NCBI RefSeq assembly: GCF_023715505.1 | Contig: NZ_JAMBOH010000031.1 | Span: 1-61,798 of the forward strand | Direction: 5' to 3' | Source: Neobacillus cucumis | GTDB taxonomy: Bacteria; Bacillota; Bacilli; Bacillales_B; DSM-18226 | Length of the DNA: 61,798 nucleotides | Shown: positions 18,451 to 26,758 of the stretch, piece by piece | How the letters are laid out: each line of letters opens with the position of its first letter | Position numbering within the stretch: the first letter of the stretch is position 1 | The notes under the pieces: model-generated | Seen by the model: the letters and a program-made list of their open reading frames with translations, nothing else | Database searches by the model: none | What the model was told of the DNA's origin: nothing | Program-made: the position numbers and the translations under genes

Positions 18451-20613
18451 ATGAAGCTAAAAGACATAAGCACCTCAGTGCCCAAAAAGGACCATAAAGG
18501 GAAAGTATCGGGCCAATTGGCTTATATAAGTGACGTGAAAGTGGAAAACATGGTGTATGGTGTTTTGGTTCGGTCGCCGATTGCTTATGGGAAAATCCGT
18601 TCTATTCATTTACCGAACCTGCCAGAAGGATATGAAGCAGTGGGAGCAGAGCAGATTCCAGGGCCGAATTATGTAAAAATTATTCAAGAAGATCAGCCTA
18701 TTTTTGCCAATGAGTGGGTCAATTATATTGGGGAACCGATTCTTATGCTGATTGGAGAAGACCTGGATACTCTGTATGGTTTGCTAAATGAAGTGAAGGT
18801 CGAGTTTGAAGAGCATCGGGCGATATATACATTGGAAGAGGCCATTCAACAAAAATCATCCGCTGGGGTGGTAATGGCAAACTATGAATTTGGTGAAAGC
18901 TTAGATCGTATTTCAGCAATCGAGCAGGGAGCCTATCAAATTATTGAAGAAGAATACGATACAGGTTATCAGGAGCATGTCTACCTGGAGCCACAAGGAA
19001 TGCTCGCCATTTATAAGGAAGATGAAATCGTCGTCCAAGGTTCGATGCAATGTCTTTATTATATAAAAAATGCATTGTTAAGCGCTTTAGCCTGTGGTGA
19101 CGATGAAGTCAGAGTGGTTCAAAGCCCTACCGGCGGAGGTTTTGGCGGCAAAGAAGATTTTCCTTCAATGATGGCGTGTCACGTAGCGGTTGCCGCAAAA
19201 GCAGTCAAAAAGTCAGTCATGCTTGTGTTCGACCGTTCTGAAGATATGGTGGTGACGACCAAAAGGCATCCGGCCAAACTTCGCTATCGAACGGCCCTTG
19301 ATCAGGAAGGAAAGATCTTGAGCATGTGTGTGGACATTTTTCTTGATGGGGGAGCGAATGCGGGATTGAGCTCTGTCGTGCTGCAGCGTGCCTTACTAAA
19401 CAGTGCCGGTGTCTATAAAATTCCACATTTTCATGCAAAAGGCTATGTTTTAAAAACGAATACCGTTCCAAACGGTGCCTTCAGAGGCTTTGGTGCTCCA
19501 CAAAGCTTTGCCGGAATCGAAAGTCATATCGGGCATCTTAGTAAACTAGCAAACACCGAACCACTGGAATATAAACGAAAATACCTCGTCAAACAAGGAG
19601 ACCCCACCATCACCAAAGGAAAATTCCGTGATCCAATATTGGTAGAAGATATGATTGAGGATTTACTCAGCACGTCACAATATCAAAAGAGAAAGGAGGA
19701 ATTTCACAGTTATAATCAACAAAATCATCGCTATAAAAAAGGCATTGGCACATCGTTGTTTCTCCACGGCTGTGGATTTACAGGCAGTGGGGAAAGAGAT
19801 CATATCAAAGCAACAGTGAAGCTGGTTAAATCAAAGGATGGCAAAGTGATGCTAAAAATCTCCAATTCTGATATGGGACAAGGCATTTATACCACATTGA
19901 GTAAGATTGTCGCCAAAGAACTCGACCTCCCGTTTGACAGAGTTTTGTACCCTAATCCCGATACCAAAGAGGTTCCCGACTCTGGACCGACCGTAGCCTC
20001 TAGGACGACGATGATTGTCGGAAAATTGCTGGAACGTGCCGCCAAAAAACTGAAGGCTCAATGGCAAACAGGGGTGGAACAGGAAGTAGTAGAGAACTAT
20101 GTTCACCGTGAAATGATTCCTTGGGACGAAAAAAGCTTCACCGGAGATGCCTACCCAGCTTATTCATGGGGTGTGAATATCGTAGAAGTAGAAGTGGATA
20201 GTCTAACCGGAAATGTAAAGCTGGAAAAAGTATACGCCAATTATGAAGTGGGAAAGGTCATTGACGACCGGATCATGAAAGGCCAGATTGACGGTGGTTT
20301 GGCTCAAGGATTAGCGTACGGATATTTAGAAAAAATGACGTCTAAGCAAGGCAGAATCCAACAAAGAAGCATTTCGGATTATGGACCCCCGACTTCATTG
20401 GACGTCGTTTCCATCGAAAGCAAAGTCTTTGATAATCCCTATGCAGATGGTCCATACGGGGCGAAGGGCGCAGGTGAATTGACATTAATCGGCGGCGCTC
20501 CAGCCGTTCAGGCTGCGATCGAGGATGCGCTGCAAACTTCTTTTCAGCAAATTCCGATTACACCGGAAGTCATTATAGAACGTCTTTTGATGAGAGAAGG
20601 TGAAGAAGGTTGA
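18451..20613 (+). CDS. Molybdenum hydroxylase, molybdopterin-binding subunit (xanthine dehydrogenase family)
   Basis: A 720-residue large subunit of the xanthine oxidase family. The N-terminal a/b-hammerhead domain (GKVSGQLAYISDVKVENMVY) is followed by Mo-binding segments: GGGFGGKEDFPSMMACHVAV, NGAFRGFGAPQSFAGIE, and the C-terminal GAKGAGELTLIGGAPAVQAA with the catalytic Glu. Such enzymes hydroxylate N-heterocycles, purines or aldehydes using water. Its stop overlaps the TTG start of the FeS subunit by four bases. Subunit order is Mo, FeS, FAD, then XdhC, unlike the B. subtilis puc order. Purine oxidation is possible, but no other purine genes are near; an aromatic N-heterocycle or aldehyde is equally possible. 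Confidence 0.88.
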   Translation: MKLKDISTSVPKKDHKGKVSGQLAYISDVKVENMVYGVLVRSPIAYGKIRSIHLPNLPEGYEAVGAEQIPGPNYVKIIQEDQPIFANEWVNYIGEPILMLIGEDLDTLYGLLNEVKVEFEEHRAIYTLEEAIQQKSSAGVVMANYEFGESLDRISAIEQGAYQIIEEEYDTGYQEHVYLEPQGMLAIYKEDEIVVQGSMQCLYYIKNALLSALACGDDEVRVVQSPTGGGFGGKEDFPSMMACHVAVAAKAVKKSVMLVFDRSEDMVVTTKRHPAKLRYRTALDQEGKILSMCVDIFLDGGANAGLSSVVLQRALLNSAGVYKIPHFHAKGYVLKTNTVPNGAFRGFGAPQSFAGIESHIGHLSKLANTEPLEYKRKYLVKQGDPTITKGKFRDPILVEDMIEDLLSTSQYQKRKEEFHSYNQQNHRYKKGIGTSLFLHGCGFTGSGERDHIKATVKLVKSKDGKVMLKISNSDMGQGIYTTLSKIVAKELDLPFDRVLYPNPDTKEVPDSGPTVASRTTMIVGKLLERAAKKLKAQWQTGVEQEVVENYVHREMIPWDEKSFTGDAYPAYSWGVNIVEVEVDSLTGNVKLEKVYANYEVGKVIDDRIMKGQIDGGLAQGLAYGYLEKMTSKQGRIQQRSISDYGPPTSLDVVSIESKVFDNPYADGPYGAKGAGELTLIGGAPAVQAAIEDALQTSFQQIPITPEVIIERLLMREGEEG

Positions 20614-21086
20614 TTACATTTATACTGAATGGAAGAACAATAGAAACGGATGCCCCGGCCACAACAAGATTACTAGATTTAATAAGAGATGAGTTTGAGT
20701 TAATCGGTACAAAGGAAGGCTGCGGTGAAGGAGAATGCGGAGCCTGCAGTGTTTTTGTCAATAACCTCCTGCAAAACAGCTGCCTGATCCCGATTGGCTC
20801 GATTCAGGGAGCCGATATTCAAACAATAGAAGGGATCATGGAAACCGACCAATTTAAGATTTTGGATGAGTGTTATTCGATTGCAGGAGGAGTGCAATGT
20901 GGTTACTGCATTCCTGGAATGGTCATGGCAAGTGCCGCTTTATTATCCCATAACCCTCATCCTTCAGAGGAGGAAATTCGTGAAGGAATCTCCGGAAATC
21001 TATGCAGATGTACGGGCTACAATATGATTGTGGATGCCATTAACCTGGCAGCTAAAAAAGGGGTCGGCATATGGCAGAGAAAATAA
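20610..21086 (+). CDS. Molybdenum hydroxylase, [2Fe-2S] subunit
   Basis: A 158-residue small subunit with two iron-sulphur clusters. The plant-ferredoxin-type domain shows GCGEGECGACSVFVNN plus Cys in NSCLIP. The helical domain shows CGYCIPGMVMAS and NLCRCTGYNMIVDAI. It carries electrons from the Mo site to FAD. The TTG start overlaps the upstream stop (TTGA), and the gene runs 16 bases into the FAD-subunit gene, which shows tight translational coupling. Confidence 0.92.
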   Translation: MITFILNGRTIETDAPATTRLLDLIRDEFELIGTKEGCGEGECGACSVFVNNLLQNSCLIPIGSIQGADIQTIEGIMETDQFKILDECYSIAGGVQCGYCIPGMVMASAALLSHNPHPSEEEIREGISGNLCRCTGYNMIVDAINLAAKKGVGIWQRK

Positions 21087-21940
21087 CTGCGTACCGCTTT
21101 GATCGTTTGGACCAAACCTTGAGCCAATTGAATAGTGAAGATTGCGTCATCATAGCCGGAGGCACCGATGTCATGGTTCTTCACAAAAGCAGAAGGGGAG
21201 TACCGCCGAAAATCCCTAAACCGATTGTTTTTATTGATCATCTTTCCGAGCTAAAGCAGATTTATCAAGATAAAAAGGATCTCCACATCGGGGCCTGCTG
21301 TACGTATAGTGAATTACTTGAACATCCGTTAATACCTCTTGCTTTAAAGAACGCTATTAAAACCATTGCGGCCCCGGCCATCCGAAACCGTGGAACATTA
21401 GGCGGCAATATTTGTAACGCCTCTCCAGCCGGTGACTCGCTTCCATTATTATATGTATACAATGCAAGGCTTCTGCTGCACTCCATAAATGGTAATCGCA
21501 TCGTGGCGATTAGCGATTTTATTCAGGGTCCACGAAGGGTCGGGCGCTTTCCTAATGAAATCGTGACGGAGATTATTCTCCCGTCCGTATTGGAAGAAGG
21601 TGCTCATGTTGTTTTTGAGAAAGTCGGCAACCGCAATGCCGATGCCATTGCCAAAGTATCGTTTGCAGGTTTCGTCCGGATCAGCAAAGATCGAATCGAT
21701 GACATTCGATTTGCCTTCGGGGCGGTCGGACCTACGATGGTTCGTTCCTTTGATATTGAGAAGAAGCTGATTGGAAAATCCATCCCATTAGCAAATTCAG
21801 ATATTGCTCCGATTTTGGCAGACTTCGATAAGATCATTCGTCCAATCGACGATCAGCGCTCCACGGCCGTCTATAGAAAAACTGTTGCATTAAATCTGTT
21901 ACGCTATTTTCTCAGCTTGAAGCAAACTCAAACGAATTAA
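21071..21940 (+). CDS. Molybdenum hydroxylase, FAD-binding subunit
   Basis: A 289-residue medium subunit. FAD-binding motifs are IIAGGTDVMVLHKSR (positions about 27-41) and the TLGGNICNASPAGDSLPLLY stretch around residue 115-135, both diagnostic of the CoxM/XdhB family. It passes electrons from the FeS subunit to NAD or another acceptor. It overlaps the FeS gene and is followed 27 bases later by the XdhC gene behind AAGGGGGAG. Confidence 0.9.
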   Translation: MAEKITAYRFDRLDQTLSQLNSEDCVIIAGGTDVMVLHKSRRGVPPKIPKPIVFIDHLSELKQIYQDKKDLHIGACCTYSELLEHPLIPLALKNAIKTIAAPAIRNRGTLGGNICNASPAGDSLPLLYVYNARLLLHSINGNRIVAISDFIQGPRRVGRFPNEIVTEIILPSVLEEGAHVVFEKVGNRNADAIAKVSFAGFVRISKDRIDDIRFAFGAVGPTMVRSFDIEKKLIGKSIPLANSDIAPILADFDKIIRPIDDQRSTAVYRKTVALNLLRYFLSLKQTQTN

Positions 21941-21967
21941 TTTTTTCAAAAAAAGGGGGAGCTAGTC

Positions 21968-22762
21968 ATGCTATTGATGGAAAAAGTGGCCATGCTTAAT
22001 CGTCTTAACGAAACATTTGCTTTAGCCATGATAATCGAATCAAAGGGCTCGACTCCCAGTCATGTTGGGAAAATGATTGTATACCGTGATGGGTCGATTG
22101 AAGGGACAGTCGGAGGGGGCTTGGCTGAACACTATATCATCCAAGAAAGTGTAAAGGCAATCCAAAATGGCCAATCGAAAATCGTTGAATATAAATTGAA
22201 TAGACATGCAAAAGACGGAATTCAAATGAGTTGTGGCGGTACGTTACGGGTCTTTATTGAAGTATACACAAGCAGGCCTGAACTCGTTCTGTGTGGAGCC
22301 GGTCATTTAGGTTATGCATTGGCAAAGCTCGCTGATTTCCTGGAATATCCTTATTGTATTGTCGATGATCGCGTTGGTTATTGTACAAAGGAACGCTTTC
22401 CGAATGCGACAAATCTTTTTGTGGACGAAGATATAGGAGAGGCTTTGCTTACAGTCAACCTAAATGAAAAGTCATATGTGGTGATTGCGACAAAAGATCG
22501 TGATGATATTGTCTTAAAAACAGCACTTCAATTTCCAATTGCTTATGTTGGGATGGTAGCCAGCAAGCGTAAGGTGATAACCATATTTGAAAAATTAAAA
22601 AGTGAAGGGATCACAGGGGAACAGTTGGAGCAGGTCCATTCCCCAATCGGTTTGGAAATGGGCTCGGAAACAACACAAGAAATTGCCGTCAGTATTATCG
22701 GGGAAATCATTAAAGTAAGCAAGGAAAAAAAGACTATGAAAGTGAAACAATTAAATAGATAA
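21968..22762 (+). CDS. XdhC/CoxI family molybdenum cofactor insertion protein
   Basis: A 264-residue maturation factor that binds molybdenum cofactor, helps its sulphuration and delivers it to the Mo subunit. The N-terminal XdhC domain has ESKGSTPSHVGKMIVYRDGS, TVGGGLAEHYI and MSCGGTLRVFIE; the C-terminal Rossmann-like domain has LVLCGAGHLGYALAKL and YVGMVASKRKV. It is the last gene of the operon. Its final about 20 residues (IGEIIKVSKEKKTMKVKQL) occur again, slightly changed, at 28090-28155 on the far side of the next cluster. Confidence 0.9.
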   Translation: MLLMEKVAMLNRLNETFALAMIIESKGSTPSHVGKMIVYRDGSIEGTVGGGLAEHYIIQESVKAIQNGQSKIVEYKLNRHAKDGIQMSCGGTLRVFIEVYTSRPELVLCGAGHLGYALAKLADFLEYPYCIVDDRVGYCTKERFPNATNLFVDEDIGEALLTVNLNEKSYVVIATKDRDDIVLKTALQFPIAYVGMVASKRKVITIFEKLKSEGITGEQLEQVHSPIGLEMGSETTQEIAVSIIGEIIKVSKEKKTMKVKQLNR

Positions 22763-22840
22763 AGAGAATATTTTCAACGTTTCTTAGATTTTGTAAGGAA
22801 CGTTTTATTATCAGAAAAAACCTTTTATTCGTTCGACAAG

Positions 22841-22874
22841 AGTAGTACAAACTATGGCCTTGGTTTGTACTACT
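22841..22874. terminator. Perfect hairpin between convergent xdhC and regulator genes
   Basis: AGTAGTACAAAC (22841-22852) pairs with GTTTGTACTACT (22863-22874). A second stem (AACGTTTC...GGAACGTT, about 22778-22804, followed by TTATTA) precedes it. They separate the xdhC transcript from the regulator on the minus strand. Confidence 0.6.
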
Positions 22875-22921
22875 GATGTTAGTCAGTTTTGTATGATGTA
22901 TATATAGTTAGATTCTTAAAT

Positions 22922-24778
22922 TTAGTAAACGAGAAATTTTAAAATAAAATATTCAAGTCGATGTCCCCTCTCAGTTAAATTAATTTTGTGGGAGGAGATT
23001 TCTATAGCTTTTAACAATAACAAATATTGGAAGTTTTCATTTGGATCTTTTAAATCAGTTTCCAAATAGTTTTTAATGTTATCTAAACGATATAGGAGGC
23101 CGCTTTTAGAGATGTTCAAAATACGCATTGTTGTTTCGATTTTTAAATTATTATTTAAATAAACATAAAGTGTTTGTAATAATTCTTTGCTCTTTTGCTC
23201 CTTTAAAGTAAGGATGGGAGCGAATTTATGCTTTGATATTTGTATTATGTGATTACTATTTGATTCATTTAAAAAAATTGAAAGGATACTAATGTTTTGA
23301 AAGGCAGCGATTGAATTCTTTGAATTGGAAAAAAGTGCAAGTGATGCCTCATGATAATGTGAATTTGCTTCGTTTATAGAATGACCAATATTGCTATAAC
23401 CAATTTGTAGAGGATGCTTTGGAAATTGTTTGCAAACTACTTGATAGAGATGTTTTAAGATTAAGCCGACTTCTTCTTCATTATTTAGACGATGGAAAAT
23501 GATTGTGATCGTTTCCAATTCTTTATTGGTAATTAATATACGGTATTTCGAGAGTTGCTTTTGAAGGTAGTGTTCGATTTCTTGTTGAATAGGGGAAATG
23601 TTCTTGTTCCATCTTAAGATTGCAATCGTGTACTTTTCATTGACATCAATGTTAAAAAAACGCGATTTGGATAGAATTTCATTATAACTTGTGTGCTTTT
23701 TATTGATTAAATTATGTGTAAAGCGATTTTCGTTCATTTCACTTGAGTTGGTCTTAATCTGATTCGCTAATAAGAGGATTGAAACTACATTTGTGAATTG
23801 GGTAAGGATTAAATAATCATTTGATGTAAATTGATTTTTTTGAACGCTTATAATTGATAAATAAGCGACAACCTTATTTTGGATAACGATTGTATTACAT
23901 AGTCGCGTGTGGTGGTCAAGTGTTATTACTTTTTTGTTAAAAGCGAGCTGTTGTCGTTGCTCAAAGAAATTGGCACCTAATTGTTGACGCTGCTGCTGAT
24001 CATAATTATACATATCTTGTTGGATAAGATTTTTCTCATCTTTATCAAGACCAATACAATGTGCAACATTAAAAAAGATATCTTCGATAACAAATTTGCG
24101 ATCAAAAGCAAGGAATGCTTGCTGGAGAACCTCCTCAATAGAAGCACCATCTGTTATAGATTGAATTAATTTGTTTTGAATATTACTTAATTCGATTAAA
24201 TCGAAGTTCTTCTCCTGTGTATGATCATTAGAAGACTTTGCTACTAACGGTTGCACTGTATATATATCCCAAGTGCAATTTTCATCACCTTTTCCAACAC
24301 AAGTTTTTTCCACAACATTCACTTTAAACTGACAAACCGTACTCAAATAACCTGAAGCAAATCCAATAAGTATGTCGCAAACTGGTTTGTCACTTTGACC
24401 AAATTGTTTTAAATGCTCCATCGCCTCAAATGATTGCTGCCATGTTCCAGTTCCTTGAATCGTTTTAATCGTATCATCCCCGTAGAGCTCTATATATCCT
24501 TCGAAAATAGAACCTGTAAAATGACCTTTTTTACAATGACAAATAGGACCTTGGTTAATCAGTTCCTTTATGTTGAAATATTTTTCTTTCATTAACATGG
24601 CTTCTGTTTTTCCCAATTCATAGCCATAATTGAACATTAATTCTCTAGCTTTTTCATCATCGACGGTGTTTAATATTTCATTTCGTAAATGGGCAATCGC
24701 CCTTGTCATGACAATGTAATCTATATCATATTCGGATTGAAAGGTAGTTTTATTGATTGTTACTATTTGTGAACTCAA
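22922..24778 (-). CDS. Aromatic-sensing regulator: XylR-N/V4R sensor fused to PucR-type helix-turn-helix
   Basis: A 618-residue regulator. Residues 1-175 are a XylR-N activator domain plus a V4R domain. Cys134, Glu157, Cys160 and Cys168 reproduce the C-X22-E-X2-C-X7-C zinc site of the phenol sensors DmpR/MopR, and Trp113 sits 21 residues before the first Cys, as the ligand-contacting Trp does in MopR. The middle is a linker/GAF-like region; the end (LNISKSGLLYRLDNIKNYLE) is the PucR (HTH_30) DNA-binding domain. There is no AAA+ sigma-54 domain. It is divergent from the dioxygenase-hydrolase-monooxygenase operon at 24942 and most likely activates it in response to a phenol. The relative at 28506 has the same build. 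Confidence 0.85.
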   Translation of the reverse strand: MSSQIVTINKTTFQSEYDIDYIVMTRAIAHLRNEILNTVDDEKARELMFNYGYELGKTEAMLMKEKYFNIKELINQGPICHCKKGHFTGSIFEGYIELYGDDTIKTIQGTGTWQQSFEAMEHLKQFGQSDKPVCDILIGFASGYLSTVCQFKVNVVEKTCVGKGDENCTWDIYTVQPLVAKSSNDHTQEKNFDLIELSNIQNKLIQSITDGASIEEVLQQAFLAFDRKFVIEDIFFNVAHCIGLDKDEKNLIQQDMYNYDQQQRQQLGANFFEQRQQLAFNKKVITLDHHTRLCNTIVIQNKVVAYLSIISVQKNQFTSNDYLILTQFTNVVSILLLANQIKTNSSEMNENRFTHNLINKKHTSYNEILSKSRFFNIDVNEKYTIAILRWNKNISPIQQEIEHYLQKQLSKYRILITNKELETITIIFHRLNNEEEVGLILKHLYQVVCKQFPKHPLQIGYSNIGHSINEANSHYHEASLALFSNSKNSIAAFQNISILSIFLNESNSNHIIQISKHKFAPILTLKEQKSKELLQTLYVYLNNNLKIETTMRILNISKSGLLYRLDNIKNYLETDLKDPNENFQYLLLLKAIEISSHKINLTERGHRLEYFILKFLVY

Positions 24779-24839
24779 AAATGTTCCTCCTTATGACAAT
24801 ATAGCAAAAATTTCGTATAAAAAAACCAAACGAAGCATA

Positions 24840-24880
24840 CTGATAACGTTTTCATTTCCAGACGGTTAGTTCGTTATCAG
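24840..24880. promoter_or_regulatory. Divergent control region: 9-bp inverted repeat overlapping a cre-like site
   Basis: CTGATAACG (24840-24848) and CGTTATCAG (24872-24880) form a perfect inverted repeat 23 bases apart, in the gap between the divergent regulator and the catabolic operon. Read on the minus strand, 24841-24855 is ATGAAAACGTTATCA, which fits the CcpA cre consensus WTGNAANCGNWNNCW. A -10-like TATAGT follows at about 24897. TGATAAC occurs again 5' of the second regulator (28452), so it may be part of a shared operator. Activation by the regulator and carbon repression by CcpA are inferences. Confidence 0.55.
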
Positions 24881-24941
24881 AATATTTTAACTCTTGTATA
24901 GTGAAGTTGTAAAACAATAACTGTTCAAGGGGGATTTATTT

Positions 24942-25886
24942 ATGTTACCAGAAATTGCAAAGTTAGGGCATATAGCATTAATTACTCCGGATTTAAAGAA
25001 ATCATTATGGTTCTTCACTGAAGTATTAGGTCTAGAAGAAACAGAGGATGTGAATGGTACACATTATTTAAGAGCATGGGGAGATTTTGAACATCATTCA
25101 TTGTCGTTAACACAAGGGAAAAAATCAAAAGTAGATCACATTGCATGGCGTACGAAACGTCCTGAGGATGTGGGAAAATTTGCTAAAATGTTAGAGGCTG
25201 CTGGAGCTAAAGTAACTTGGGTTGAAAAGGGTGTTGAAGCTGGACAAGGTAGAGCGATTCGTTTCCAATTACCAAGTGAACATCCATTTGAAATTTACTA
25301 TGAGATGGAAAAAACAAAACCTGACCAAGAACGTAAGTCTGTACTTAAAAACCAAGTATATAAATCATGGCGTAAAGGTGCTTCCCCTAGACGATTCGAC
25401 CATGTCAATTTAGCTACTTCTCAAGACCCAGCTGCCATTCATAAATGGTTAATAGATAATTTAGGCTTTAAATTACGTGAATATGTAGATTTAGGAAATG
25501 GTGTTATTCAAGCTGGTTGGTTAAGTGTAACTCCGCTAGTACATGATATCGCGGTAATGGCAGAACCAGAAGCGGAAACACCAAACCGTTTGCACCACCT
25601 TGCTTATTGGTTCGATAATGCACAAGACATTTTACGAGCAGCTGATATTTTAAGTGAGTATGGCATCGAGTTTGTTGGTCCAGGGAAACATGGTATTTCT
25701 CAAGCGATTTACTTATATGTTAAAGATGCAGGAAGTAATCACCGTATCGAACTGTTTTCAGGAAGTTATTTAATTTTTGAACCAGACTGGGAGCCTGTTC
25801 AATGGACTCCAGAGGATTTAAAAGTTGGTTTAACTTATTGGGGACAAGATGCAGTTATTGGCAATGAGGAATCAACTGAAGCCTAG
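24942..25886 (+). CDS. XylE-like extradiol dioxygenase (catechol 2,3-dioxygenase type)
   Basis: A 314-residue two-domain extradiol dioxygenase. Iron ligands are His154 (RRFDHVNL), His219 (NRLHHLAYW) and Glu270 (NHRIELF), one to five positions from His153, His214 and Glu265 of XylE. The acid-base His250 (GPGKHGISQ) and a following Tyr-rich strand (AIYLYV) also agree. It opens a catechol ring at the 2,3 bond. It is first of a three-gene operon (hydrolase 11 bases on, monooxygenase 33 bases on). AAGGGGGA precedes the ATG. Close relative: 31791-32768. Confidence 0.88.
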   Translation: MLPEIAKLGHIALITPDLKKSLWFFTEVLGLEETEDVNGTHYLRAWGDFEHHSLSLTQGKKSKVDHIAWRTKRPEDVGKFAKMLEAAGAKVTWVEKGVEAGQGRAIRFQLPSEHPFEIYYEMEKTKPDQERKSVLKNQVYKSWRKGASPRRFDHVNLATSQDPAAIHKWLIDNLGFKLREYVDLGNGVIQAGWLSVTPLVHDIAVMAEPEAETPNRLHHLAYWFDNAQDILRAADILSEYGIEFVGPGKHGISQAIYLYVKDAGSNHRIELFSGSYLIFEPDWEPVQWTPEDLKVGLTYWGQDAVIGNEESTEA

Positions 25887-25897
25887 GAGGTGTCAAC

Positions 25898-26725
25898 GTG
25901 GTATATCAAACAGAAATTCTTGATACAGGAAATTATCGAACTTTTTATTGTGAGACCGGAACAGAAAATAAAGAGGTCCTTGTATTTTTACATGGATCAG
26001 GACCAGGAGCCAATTCTATTAGCAATTGGCAGCACATGCTAAATGAACTTTCAGAAGAATATCATGTCATTGCACCAGATATGTATGGTTTTGGTCATAC
26101 CGAGCATCCTGACATCCATCCTAAAACCTTTTGGGAATGGACTCAATGTCGAGTGGACCAAGTTCTTGAGCTATTAGATAAAAAGAATATCCATGTATTT
26201 AATCTAATCGGGAACTCTATGGGTGGTTATGTAACATTAAATGTTGTACTACATGCACCAGAAAGAGTTAAAAAAGTAATGTTAATGGGAAGTGCAGGTG
26301 GAGAAGCTCCACCAACGGCTGAAATTTTACGTATGGTTGGTTTTTATAAAAATCCCACTTTCGAAAACTTACGTAACCTTACTACATGGTTCGTGCATGA
26401 TCCGTCATTGATAAAGGATTCCTTAGATGATATTTTAAAAATCCGTTATGAAATGGTGCAAAGACCAGAAATTAGAGAATCATATAATCATAATATGTTC
26501 CCTGGACCAGGTGAGGCCATTATTCCACCAAATGCCTTAAAACAAATGCAACAACCATTTATACTATTGCATGGCTATAATGACCGTTTTGTGGCGAAGG
26601 AGAGCAGCCTTGCTATGATGAACTATCTGCCAAATGCTCAATTGCGTTTATTTACTCAATGTGGACATTGGATTCAGGTAGAGAAAAAGAACGAGTTTTT
26701 ATCAGCAGTGAGAGAATTCTTTTAA
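25898..26725 (+). CDS. Alpha/beta hydrolase for meta-cleavage products
   Basis: A 275-residue C-C hydrolase of the MhpC/DmpD/HsaD group, which cuts 2-hydroxy-6-oxo-dienoates made by extradiol cleavage. The family oxyanion motif HGSGPGANSISNWQ (32-45) is clear. The catalytic triad is Ser107 (IGNSMGGY), Asp229 (GYNDRF) and His257 (CGHWIQVE). The GTG start has AGGAGGTG ideally placed. Directly after the dioxygenase gene, it should hydrolyse that enzyme's product. This implies that the catechol carries a side chain at C3, or that the semialdehyde loses formate. Confidence 0.88.
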   Translation: MVYQTEILDTGNYRTFYCETGTENKEVLVFLHGSGPGANSISNWQHMLNELSEEYHVIAPDMYGFGHTEHPDIHPKTFWEWTQCRVDQVLELLDKKNIHVFNLIGNSMGGYVTLNVVLHAPERVKKVMLMGSAGGEAPPTAEILRMVGFYKNPTFENLRNLTTWFVHDPSLIKDSLDDILKIRYEMVQRPEIRESYNHNMFPGPGEAIIPPNALKQMQQPFILLHGYNDRFVAKESSLAMMNYLPNAQLRLFTQCGHWIQVEKKNEFLSAVREFF

Positions 26726-26758
26726 TATCATTAACAAAAACAGAATGGGGGCTCATAT

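Noticed and set aside
24780..24942. Sigma-54 (-24/-12) promoter for the XylR-like regulator's target operon
   Set aside because: I found no GG-N10-GC pair in the region, and the regulator lacks the AAA+ domain needed for sigma-54.
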